DNA from: Actinomycetota bacterium
Lineage (GTDB): Bacteria; Actinomycetota; Actinomycetes; JACCUZ01
Length of the DNA: 5,896 bases
Reading direction: 5' to 3'
NCBI GenBank assembly: GCA_030841245.1
Contig: JAVEDG010000066.1
Location: 1 to 5,896 of the forward strand
In this document: positions 1 to 4,851 of the stretch, one piece after another
Layout: every line of letters starts with the position of its first letter
Position numbering within the stretch: the stretch's first letter is position 1
Made by a program: the position numbers and the translations under genes
Notes under the pieces: model-generated
Told to the model about the DNA's origin: nothing
Seen by the model: only the letters and a program-made list of their open reading frames with translations
The model's database searches: none

Positions 1-574
1 CCCGGCTCGCCATCTCGAGCAGCAGGTGCGCGGACGCCGGGTGGGACAGCGGGAGCGCCGCCGGTTGTGCCGCGCGGTGCGCCAGCAGCTCGGCGGCGGC
101 CGGCTCCCATCGGGCGATGGACAAGCGGGTCAGCAGCTCGGTGCACTCGCGCATGGCGTCGCGCAGCTCGCGGTGCGCCTCGTCGCACGACGGACCGCCG
201 ACGGTGACGCGCGCGACCGGGTGGACCGACCAGGTTCCCCGGCCCTCGGGCAGTGCCGCGAGGGACAGCCCGACGACGAGAACCGCGGCACCACGCGACA
301 CCGCCTTCTCGTTGAACGCCGGCGGCCCGGGCAGCCCGGTGGCGTCGCCAGCGACCGGGAGGACGAGCCGCAGTCCGGTGCCACCCAGGGTGCGCAACCG
401 GGCCAGGGCGTAGGTGAGGCTGACGCCCTCGGCCTCGCCGTCGACGCCGAAGACTCGGTGACCCGCGTCCAGCCCGCCGACGACCGCCTCGGCCGCGGAG
501 TCGGGGCTGAGCCGCCCGGCGAGCGCCGTACCGCCCCAGGCCGCCAGCCGTCCGGCCGGTGTCAGCTCCTGCAC
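1..574 (-). CDS. Conserved hypothetical protein, C-terminus beyond left edge
   Basis: I see an uninterrupted minus-strand reading frame of 191 codons from a GTG at 574 to the window edge, with actinobacterial codon usage (third positions almost all G/C). It begins VQELTPAGRLAAWGG. It has no signal peptide and no clear membrane helix; the most hydrophobic stretch is AAVLVVGLSLAALP at about residues 102-115. Two segments look like alpha/beta core strands: GTGLRLVLPVAGDATGLPGP near 75-94 and VLVVGLSLA. A helical part follows from about residue 140 (DEAHRELRDAMRECTELLTRL). Two cysteines are present, in PSCDE and RECTE. I recognise no catalytic motif and give no function. In mycobacteria an uncharacterised minus-strand gene (Rv1486c) sits beside the NfeD and SPFH genes Rv1487 and Rv1488; this could be a counterpart, but that rests on context alone. 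GTG 574 was chosen because no better in-frame start lies upstream and a -10-like TAGCCT is 7 bases before it. Confidence 0.72.
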   Translation of the reverse strand, partial: MQELTPAGRLAAWGGTALAGRLSPDSAAEAVVGGLDAGHRVFGVDGEAEGVSLTYALARLRTLGGTGLRLVLPVAGDATGLPGPPAFNEKAVSRGAAVLVVGLSLAALPEGRGTWSVHPVARVTVGGPSCDEAHRELRDAMRECTELLTRLSIARWEPAAAELLAHRAAQPAALPLSHPASAHLLLEMASR

Positions 575-581
575 GGGCGCC

Positions 582-587
582 AGGCTA
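582..587 (-). promoter_or_regulatory. Putative -10 element for the left-edge gene
   Basis: On the minus strand, TAGCCT fits the actinobacterial TANNNT -10 consensus and ends 7 bases before GTG 574, the spacing expected when transcription starts at the start codon itself. No clear -35 hexamer is visible. A purine-rich GGGGAGGG lies about 20 bases upstream of the GTG, too far to be a usual ribosome binding site. A leaderless transcript is an inference. Confidence 0.35.
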
Positions 588-619
588 TGTCGCCCACCCT
601 CCCCACTTTCGCCACTCGA

Positions 620-625
620 TAGGTT
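620..625 (+). promoter_or_regulatory. Putative -10 element for the ABC ATPase gene
   Basis: TAGGTT fits TANNNT and is followed by 8 bases and then ATG 634, so a transcript from it would be leaderless. No recognisable -35 lies 16-18 bases upstream. The only ribosome-binding-like bases are AGG, which overlap the -10 itself, so a leaderless start fits better than a Shine-Dalgarno start. Confidence 0.4.
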
Positions 626-633
626 GGGCTGCC

Positions 634-1443
634 ATGGCGTCGACCGAGGTGCTGCGGCTGCGTGATGTCAGCATCCAGCGCGACGGCGCCGCGCTGCTCG
701 ACCGGGTTAGCTGGCAGGTCCGCGAGGGGCAGCGCTGGGTCGTGCTGGGTCCCAACGGCGCGGGCAAGACCACATTGCTTCAGCTCGCTGCCGCCAACCT
801 GCATCCGAGTCGGGGTCGGGCCCGCATTCTCGGCGAGACCCTCGGTGCCGTCGATGTGTTCGAGCTGCGTCCGCGGATCGGGCTGTCCAGCGCGGCCCTG
901 GCCGACCGGCTGCCGGCCAAGGAGACAGTGCGCGACGTGGTGCTCACCGCGTCGTACGCCGTGGTGGGACGTTGGCGGGAACGCTACGACGCGGTGGACG
1001 CTGCACGGGCCGACGTCTTGCTCGGCGCGCTGGGCGTTGCCCGGTTCGCCGAGCGGAAGTTCGGCACGCTGTCCGAGGGTGAGCGCAAGCGGGTGCAGAT
1101 CGCCCGGGCGCTGATGACCGACCCCGAGCTGATGCTGCTCGACGAGCCGGCGGCCGGGCTGGACCTGGGCGGGCGGGAGGCCCTGGTCGAGCGGCTGGCG
1201 GCGCTCGCGAACGACCCGCTGTCCCCGTGCCTGGTCCTGGTCACCCACCACGTGGAGGAGATCCCTCCGGGCTTCACCCACGTGCTGCTGCTGCGCGGCG
1301 GGCGGGTGATGGCCGCAGGTCCGGTCGAGACCACTCTCACCGCGGACCTGCTCGGCGTCACGTTCGGCATCCCGCTGGAACTGGTTCGTGCCGGTGATCG
1401 TTGGTCCGCACGAGCGATCTCACGGGTGGCATCCCACTCCTGA
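634..1443 (+). CDS. ABC transporter ATP-binding protein, ModF/PhrA/YlmA type
   Basis: This is a 269-residue single nucleotide-binding domain, a normal length for a stand-alone ABC ATPase. Walker A is GPNGAGKT (39-46). The signature is LSEGERKR (146-153), in place of the usual LSGGQ. Walker B is LMLLDEP (166-172), followed by a D-loop GLDL, and the H-loop histidine lies in VTHHVEEIP (203-211). The THHVEEIPPGFTHVLLL pattern is typical of the COG1119 group (ModF/PhrA, YlmA), some of which are annotated as molybdate or iron transport ATPases; substrate cannot be deduced here. The usual Q-loop glutamine is not evident: the expected region reads IGLSSAALADRL (82-93). No permease or binding protein gene is adjacent, so its partner is encoded elsewhere or it is not a transporter subunit. 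ATG 634 is preferred over an in-frame GTG at 559, which would overlap the divergent gene and add 25 residues unlike any ABC N-terminus. Confidence 0.93.
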   Translation: MASTEVLRLRDVSIQRDGAALLDRVSWQVREGQRWVVLGPNGAGKTTLLQLAAANLHPSRGRARILGETLGAVDVFELRPRIGLSSAALADRLPAKETVRDVVLTASYAVVGRWRERYDAVDAARADVLLGALGVARFAERKFGTLSEGERKRVQIARALMTDPELMLLDEPAAGLDLGGREALVERLAALANDPLSPCLVLVTHHVEEIPPGFTHVLLLRGGRVMAAGPVETTLTADLLGVTFGIPLELVRAGDRWSARAISRVASHS

Positions 1444-1458
1444 GCGCGAAGTGGGCTC

Positions 1459-1464
1459 TAGGAT
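1459..1464 (+). promoter_or_regulatory. Putative -10 element for the nfeD-SPFH operon
   Basis: TAGGAT, a strong match to the actinobacterial TANNNT -10 box, lies 15 bases after the ABC stop codon. Transcription would start near 1471, giving a leader of about 65 bases before GTG 1536. No clear -35 is seen 16-18 bases upstream. Confidence 0.4.
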
Positions 1465-1469
1465 CGGGA

Positions 1470-1491
1470 CGGCGACGGTGATCCGTCGACG
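1470..1491 (+). other. Hairpin in the nfeD leader or ABC 3' region
   Basis: The inverted repeat CGACGG-TGAT-CCGTCG (1473-1488) forms a 6-bp stem with a 4-base loop. Two more pairs (C1470-G1491, G1471-C1490) can form beyond one G/A mismatch. No T-run follows, so it is a weak intrinsic terminator candidate for the ABC gene. It starts almost exactly at the predicted transcription start of the next operon, so it may instead be a 5'-end structure of that mRNA. Confidence 0.4.
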
Positions 1492-1492
1492 G

Positions 1493-1504
1493 GGGCAGTC
1501 GCCC
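1493..1504 (+). other. Second small hairpin in the nfeD leader
   Basis: GGGC-AGTC-GCCC can fold into a 4-bp all-GC stem directly after the first hairpin. Its left arm lies in the first copy of the direct repeat GGGGGCA (1491-1497 and 1511-1517, exactly 20 bases apart). In DNA this GC-rich either signal could be chance. Confidence 0.25.
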
Positions 1505-1526
1505 GCAACAGGGGGCACGGAAGGGC

Positions 1527-1530
1527 AGGG
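1527..1530 (+). promoter_or_regulatory. Ribosome binding site for the NfeD gene
   Basis: AGGG sits 5 bases before GTG 1536 and supports that start over any other codon in the frame. A second purine patch, GGAAGG at 1519-1524, is slightly further upstream. Confidence 0.5.
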
Positions 1531-1535
1531 CCATC

Positions 1536-1976
1536 GTGGGGAACTACGACTGGGTCTTGTGGATCGTGCTGGCTCTCGTGCTGGGTCTGGTCGAGGTCAC
1601 GACCCTCGGCCTGGTCTTCGCCATGCTGGCCGTCGGAGCGCTCGCCGCTGCGCTGACCGCGCTCGGCACCGACAACTTCGTGCTCCAGTCGGTCGTCGGC
1701 CTCGCCGTCGCCGTCGGCATGCTCGGCGTCGCCCGGCCCATCGCATTGCGACACCTGCGCATCCCGGCCCAGACGCGCACCGGCGTGGCCGCTCTCGTCG
1801 GCTCGCAGGGCGTGGTCCTCGAGCCGGTGGACGCCCACAACGGCCGGGTCCGGCTCCACGGCGAGATCTGGTCGGCTCGCTCGTACGACCCCTCGCACAC
1901 CATCGAGGCGGGACGCAACGTCGAGGTCATGCAGATCGACGGCGCCACCGCGGTCGTCTATGAATCGGAGATCTAG
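1536..1976 (+). CDS. NfeD-like membrane protein
   Basis: This 146-residue protein has the short NfeD architecture (no protease domain). Hydrophobic helices lie at about 6-19, 24-43 and 49-66, followed by a basic turn (RPIALRHLRIP) and a C-terminal OB-fold (about 80-146). The OB-fold shows the family pattern of a glycine-containing first strand (GVAALVGSQGVVLEP), the core HGEIWSARS (108-116) and a final GRNVEVMQIDGATAVV. Short NfeD proteins are membrane partners of SPFH/stomatin-like proteins, and their genes are usually paired, as here. The role is thought to be membrane organisation or quality control, without a known enzymatic reaction. The GTG start has an AGGG five bases upstream. Its last codons supply the ribosome binding site of the following gene, and its stop overlaps that gene's start by one base, so the two are probably translationally coupled. 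Confidence 0.9.
   Translation: MGNYDWVLWIVLALVLGLVEVTTLGLVFAMLAVGALAAALTALGTDNFVLQSVVGLAVAVGMLGVARPIALRHLRIPAQTRTGVAALVGSQGVVLEPVDAHNGRVRLHGEIWSARSYDPSHTIEAGRNVEVMQIDGATAVVYESEI
1967..1970 (+). promoter_or_regulatory. Ribosome binding site for the SPFH gene, inside nfeD
   Basis: GGAG lies within the last codons of the NfeD gene, 5 bases before GTG 1976. Together with the TAGTG stop/start overlap it fixes the SPFH start and suggests coupled translation. Confidence 0.7.
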
Positions 1977-2893
1977 TGGGATCAACCATCGCTCTCGCCG
2001 TCATCGGTGTCCTCGCCCTGGTCGTGCTGGTCGCGTTGGGCCGGACGCTGCGCATCGTGCCGCAGGCGCGGGCCGGCATCGTGGAGCGCCTCGGGCGTTA
2101 CGAGCGCACGCTGTCGCCCGGGCTGACCCTGCTCGTGCCGTTCATCGACCGGCTGCGTCCGCTGATCGACCTGCGCGAACAGGTCGTCTCGTTCCCCCCG
2201 CAGCCGGTCATCACCGCAGACAACCTGGTCGTCGGCATCGACACCGTCCTGTACTTCCAGATCACCGACCCCAAGGCCGCGACCTACGAGATCTCCAACT
2301 ACATCCAGGCAGTCGAGCAGCTGACGGTCACCACGCTGCGCAACGTCGTCGGAAACCTCCAGCTGGAGGCGGCCCTGACCTCGCGAGACCACATCAACGC
2401 CGAGCTGCGCGGAGTGCTGGACGAGGCGACCGGCCGCTGGGGGATCCGGGTCAACCGGGTCGAGATCAAGGCGATCGACCCACCCACCTCCATCCAGGAC
2501 TCGATGGAGAAGCAGATGCGCGCCGACCGTGAGAAGCGCGCGACGATCCTCACGGCGGAAGGGTTCAAGCAGTCGCAGATCCTCACCGCCGAGGGCGAGA
2601 AGCAGTCAGCGATCCTCAAGGCCGAGGGTGACGCCCAGGCGCAGATCCTGCGCGCGGACGGCGAGGCGCAGGCGATCCAGAAGGTGTTCGACGCCATCCA
2701 CGCGGGCGACCCCGACCAGAAGCTGCTCGCCTACCAGTACCTGCAGATGCTGCCCCAGATCGCGCGCGGCGACTCGAACAAGGTGTGGATCGTGCCCAGT
2801 GAGCTCGGTGAGGCGCTCAAGGGCATCGGCGGCATGCTCGGGCACGGGGACAACGGCCCGAGCGAACCACGACGACCGGTGCCACCCGCCTGA
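1976..2893 (+). CDS. SPFH/Band 7 (stomatin/QmcA-like) membrane protein
   Basis: The 305-residue protein has one N-terminal membrane helix (about 5-22: IALAVIGVLALVVLVAL), then the conserved stomatin-like segment RIVPQARAGIVERLGRY (26-42) and LSPGLTLLVPFID. The Band 7 domain runs to about residue 180 and includes LREQVVSFPPQPVITADN and VNRVEIKAIDPP. The pattern is that of the QmcA/paraslipin branch rather than the larger flotillins. After it comes a coiled-coil arm with four exact-length 11-residue repeats (191-234), then YLQMLPQIARGDSNKVWIVPSEL (254-276), a conserved C-terminal block, and a short Gly/Pro-rich tail. Such proteins oligomerise into membrane-attached assemblies that scaffold membrane proteins and often act with NfeD. 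The gene is cotranscribed with the NfeD gene and begins at GTG in the TAGTG overlap. It faces the lytic transglycosylase gene, with only 8 bases between the stop codons. Confidence 0.94.
   Translation: MGSTIALAVIGVLALVVLVALGRTLRIVPQARAGIVERLGRYERTLSPGLTLLVPFIDRLRPLIDLREQVVSFPPQPVITADNLVVGIDTVLYFQITDPKAATYEISNYIQAVEQLTVTTLRNVVGNLQLEAALTSRDHINAELRGVLDEATGRWGIRVNRVEIKAIDPPTSIQDSMEKQMRADREKRATILTAEGFKQSQILTAEGEKQSAILKAEGDAQAQILRADGEAQAIQKVFDAIHAGDPDQKLLAYQYLQMLPQIARGDSNKVWIVPSELGEALKGIGGMLGHGDNGPSEPRRPVPPA
2546..2677 (+). repeat. Four tandem 33-base (11-residue) repeats inside the SPFH gene
   Basis: Residues 191-234 are four consecutive 11-residue units: ILTAEGFKQSQ, ILTAEGEKQSA, ILKAEGDAQAQ, ILRADGEAQAI. 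Each unit begins with ATC CTC or ATC CTG. The periodicity is that of a hendecad coiled coil, with Ile-Leu at the core and AEG/ADG at fixed places. AEG-rich repeats are known in stomatin-like proteins and probably drive oligomerisation. Confidence 0.85.
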
Positions 2894-2905
2894 CCTACCG
2901 GTCAG
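2890..2905. terminator. Palindrome spanning both convergent stop codons
   Basis: CTGACC-TACC-GGTCAG is a perfect 6-bp inverted repeat with a 4-base loop. The left arm contains the SPFH stop TGA (2891-2893) and the right arm contains the transglycosylase stop (TCA at 2902-2904, minus strand). It could act as a bidirectional transcription end or RNA 3' stabiliser. The stem is short and has no T-run, so a true intrinsic terminator is uncertain. Confidence 0.35.
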
Positions 2906-3975
2906 TGCGAGTTCGCGGCGAGCTGGCCCGCGATCCTGAGCACCAGCTGCACGTACCAGTCGGCGTGGTTGTAGTGCCAGATCGCGCGGTACAGCGACTG
3001 ACCGCCGTGTCCGGCGCCGTTGGCGCACAGGTAGTGAGCAGCGGTGTAGATCGAGTCGGCCGGGTCCTGGATGTCGGTGACGCCGTCGTGGTCGCCGTCC
3101 ACGGCGTACGTCGCGAAGGTCGACGGCAGGAACTGCATCGGCCCCTGCGCGCCGGCATAGCTCGTCGAGGTGTTGTGGCCGTGCCCGGACTCGACCTGCC
3201 CGACCGCTGCGAGAACCGTCCAGGACAGTCCCGGGCAGGTTGGCGCAGCCTTCTTGTACAGGCGCAGATAGTCGGCCGGGATCGCCGATGCGTGCGCCCC
3301 TGCCACGAGGCCGGCGGCCGAGGAAGCAGCCGCAGCGCGCAGCGCGGCCAGCTCGGCGGCGGCTCGCTCCGCCTCCTCCAGCGTCCGGGCCCGATCGTCG
3401 AGACGCGACAGCTCCGCGTCGGCTTGTTGCAGGACGGCCTGCAGCTCGTCGAAGCGACGGGTCACATCGCGCGCTGTCACCACCTGCTGGCGGGCCGAGG
3501 CGGCAAGCCGGCGCGCCTTCTCGAGGTGTCGCGCCTGCTCGGTCGCGGTGTCGGCGGCCACCGCGGTGCCTGCCTCCACCATCCGCTTGACGTAGGCGAC
3601 GCGGCGAACCACGTCTGCGGTGCTCGTGGCCTGGAAGACGCTGGCGTACAGCTCCATCGGGCTGCCCGTCATGTACAGGGCCCGGACCCGGTTGTCCACG
3701 ACCTGCTGGCGCTGCTGTGCTACAGCGGCTGCCGCCTCGGCCTCCTCATCGGCCGCGACGCTGCGCGACACGCTCTCGGACAGGGCACGCAACGACTCGT
3801 GGTAGGCCCGCAGTGCCCGCTCCACCCGCGGCTGCAATGCATGCACCTGCGCGGCGGCATCGGCGGCGGCGCGACGGGCGTGGGCTGCCGACTCGGCGTC
3901 GGCCGCCGCGGCAGGAAGGATGGCGCCGACCAGCAAGAGGGCGCACAGCAGTGCGGCCCGGCGTAGACCGGTCAC
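2902..3975 (-). CDS. Secreted coiled-coil lytic transglycosylase (SLT/MltB-like fold)
   Basis: The 357-residue product opens with a Sec signal peptide: basic MTGLRR, a hydrophobic core (about 7-20) and a likely cleavage near residue 25 after PAAAA. Residues about 27-215 are Ala/Arg/Glu-rich coiled coil, with a middle segment (ALYMTGSPMELYASVFQA, 99-116) like the coiled-coil domain of PcsB/RipA-type cell-wall hydrolases. The C-terminal domain (about 235-345) is a lysozyme-like transglycosylase: the probable catalytic Glu262 lies in GQVESGHG, followed by GAQGPMQFLPSTF (275-287). A 12-residue EF-hand-like loop DGDHDGVTDIQD (293-304) follows, then DPADSIYTAAHYLC and AIWHYNHADWYV. Cys247 and Cys317 could form a disulfide. 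Such enzymes cleave the MurNAc-GlcNAc bond of peptidoglycan outside the membrane, leaving 1,6-anhydro ends. The coiled coil may regulate or tether it. GTG 3975 is the only start that gives a complete signal peptide; no proper ribosome binding site or -10 box is evident upstream. Confidence 0.9.
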   Translation of the reverse strand: MTGLRRAALLCALLLVGAILPAAAADAESAAHARRAAADAAAQVHALQPRVERALRAYHESLRALSESVSRSVAADEEAEAAAAVAQQRQQVVDNRVRALYMTGSPMELYASVFQATSTADVVRRVAYVKRMVEAGTAVAADTATEQARHLEKARRLAASARQQVVTARDVTRRFDELQAVLQQADAELSRLDDRARTLEEAERAAAELAALRAAAASSAAGLVAGAHASAIPADYLRLYKKAAPTCPGLSWTVLAAVGQVESGHGHNTSTSYAGAQGPMQFLPSTFATYAVDGDHDGVTDIQDPADSIYTAAHYLCANGAGHGGQSLYRAIWHYNHADWYVQLVLRIAGQLAANSH

Positions 3976-4094
3976 TCCGGGTACGTCGGCGGATGGCGCG
4001 GCAGGCTTGACCCGAACCGGGCCCGGAGCCGGTCATCGATGGGCAAACCCGGCTCGCATAGAGTCCGCTCGGTGAGCGTGCCGGACTCAGCAGG
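3976..4094. promoter_or_regulatory. Divergent control region between transglycosylase and permease genes
   Basis: This 119-base region must hold the promoters for both divergent units. On the plus strand it contains a TTGACC (4007-4012) resembling a -35 box without a well-spaced -10, a perfect 10-base palindrome CCGGGCCCGG (4017-4026), and the -10-like TAGAGT at 4059. For the minus-strand transglycosylase gene I find no TANNNT box at useful spacing. Confidence 0.4.
4059..4064 (+). promoter_or_regulatory. Putative -10 element for the permease-methyltransferase operon
   Basis: TAGAGT fits TANNNT. Seven bases later comes GTG 4072, the start of a possible 8-codon upstream ORF. If used, transcription would begin at or next to 4072, giving a leader of about 23 bases to ATG 4095. 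No good -35 is seen at 16-18 bases upstream. Confidence 0.35.
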
Positions 4095-4098
4095 ATGA
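4072..4098 (+). CDS. Possible leaderless 8-codon upstream ORF (uORF)
   Basis: GTG AGC GTG CCG GAC TCA GCA GGA TGA would encode MSVPDSAG, with GTG read as fMet. Its GTG is 7 bases after the TAGAGT box, and its TGA (4096-4098) overlaps the permease ATG (4095-4097) as ATGA. The permease start lacks a normally spaced Shine-Dalgarno sequence (an AGG abuts the ATG), so terminating ribosomes from this uORF could supply initiation. No ribosomal or proteomic support is visible in sequence, and an ORF this short can easily arise by chance. Confidence 0.25.
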   Translation: MSVPDSAG

Positions 4099-4847
4099 CC
4101 TGGCTCCAGGCACTCGCCGTGCTCGCAGCAGGTCTGGCCGCCGGGACCGTCAACACCATCGCCGGCTCGGGGACACTGGTCACCTTTCCCGTGCTGCTCG
4201 CGGTCGGCTACCCGCCGGTGGTCGCAAATGTGTCGAACACGGTCGGACTCACCCCGGGCTCGCTGGCCGGCGCCGTCGGCTACCGAGCGGAGCTGTCCGG
4301 GCAACGATCCCGGCTCGTGACGCTCGGAGCCGTGTCGGTGGCCGGCGGCCTGACCGGGGGCATCCTGCTGCTCGAGCTCCCGGCTGCGGCGTTCCACGCC
4401 GTGGTCCCGGTCCTCATCGCGATTGCGTGTGTCCTCGTGATCGTCCAGCCGCGGCTGGCCTCCCGGATGGCCGAGCGCCAGCAGCACCGACCGCACGGCG
4501 GCCTGCCGCTGCACGCCGGGGTGTTCGGCTCCGGTGTGTACGGCGGGTACTTCGGAGCTGCCCAAGGGGTGTTGCTGATCGCCCTGCTCGGAGTGTTCCT
4601 CGAGGAGGACCTGCAGCGGATCAACGCCGCCAAGAACGTCCTCGCCGGGCTGGTCAATGCCACGGCTGCGATCCTGTTCATCCTGGTGTCTGACGTCTCC
4701 TGGACCGCCGCCGGCCTCGTCGCTGCCGGTTCGGTGCTCGGAGGGGTGCTGGGCGCGGCGGTCGGTCGACGGGTGCCGAGTACGGCGCTGCGCTGGCTGG
4801 TCGTCGCGATCGGGGTGGTCGCCATCATCCAGCTGCTGCGGAGCTGA
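4095..4847 (+). CDS. TauE/SafE-family membrane permease (sulfite exporter-like)
   Basis: The 250-residue integral membrane protein has about seven to eight hydrophobic helices: roughly 5-27, 33-52, 72-93, 100-118, 140-169, 180-199, 205-224 and 231-248. It carries both family motifs. The N-terminal one is GTVNTIAGSGTLVTFPVL (17-34) with ANVSNTVGLTPGSLAGAVGYR (44-64). The C-terminal-half counterpart is GVYGGYFGAAQGVLL (147-161), with INAAKNVLAGLVNATAA (176-192). The two halves reflect the internal duplication typical of this family. Members (formerly UPF0721/DUF81) move sulfite, sulfoacetate, taurine-related or other small anions across the cytoplasmic membrane; the substrate cannot be told here and no sulfur-metabolism genes are nearby. 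Start ATG 4095 has no spaced ribosome binding site but is overlapped by a candidate uORF stop. It is followed after 4 bases by the methyltransferase gene, so an operon is likely. Confidence 0.9.
   Translation: MTWLQALAVLAAGLAAGTVNTIAGSGTLVTFPVLLAVGYPPVVANVSNTVGLTPGSLAGAVGYRAELSGQRSRLVTLGAVSVAGGLTGGILLLELPAAAFHAVVPVLIAIACVLVIVQPRLASRMAERQQHRPHGGLPLHAGVFGSGVYGGYFGAAQGVLLIALLGVFLEEDLQRINAAKNVLAGLVNATAAILFILVSDVSWTAAGLVAAGSVLGGVLGAAVGRRVPSTALRWLVVAIGVVAIIQLLRS
4840..4843 (+). promoter_or_regulatory. Ribosome binding site for the RNA methyltransferase gene
   Basis: GGAG in the last codons of the permease gene lies 8 bases before GTG 4852. It decides this start over others in the frame, which stays open far upstream inside the permease gene. 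Confidence 0.65.
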
Positions 4848-4851
4848 GCCG

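Noticed and set aside
26..622. Plus-strand frames across the left-edge gene
   Set aside because: Their translations are Arg/Gln/Gly-rich low complexity; the minus-strand frame has balanced composition, G/C third positions and a plausible start.
559..633. A longer N-terminus for the ABC ATPase from an in-frame GTG at 559
   Set aside because: It would overlap the divergent gene, adds residues unlike ABC ATPases, and leaves the -10-like box at 620-625 inside the coding region.
2905..3966. A 353-codon open plus-strand frame antisense to almost the whole transglycosylase gene
   Set aside because: The minus-strand frame has a signal peptide, a lytic transglycosylase domain and a catalytic Glu; the plus-strand product is low-complexity Arg/Gly/Val-rich. 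Long antisense open frames are expected in high-GC coding DNA.
4007..4036. A sigma-70-like promoter using TTGACC at 4007-4012
   Set aside because: No TANNNT hexamer lies 16-19 bases downstream, so only the -35-like half is present.
4657..4851. A 65-residue N-terminal extension of the RNA methyltransferase inside the permease gene
   Set aside because: The extension is Ser/Arg/Pro-rich frame-shadow sequence, while GTG 4852 has a GGAG site and begins family-like sequence.
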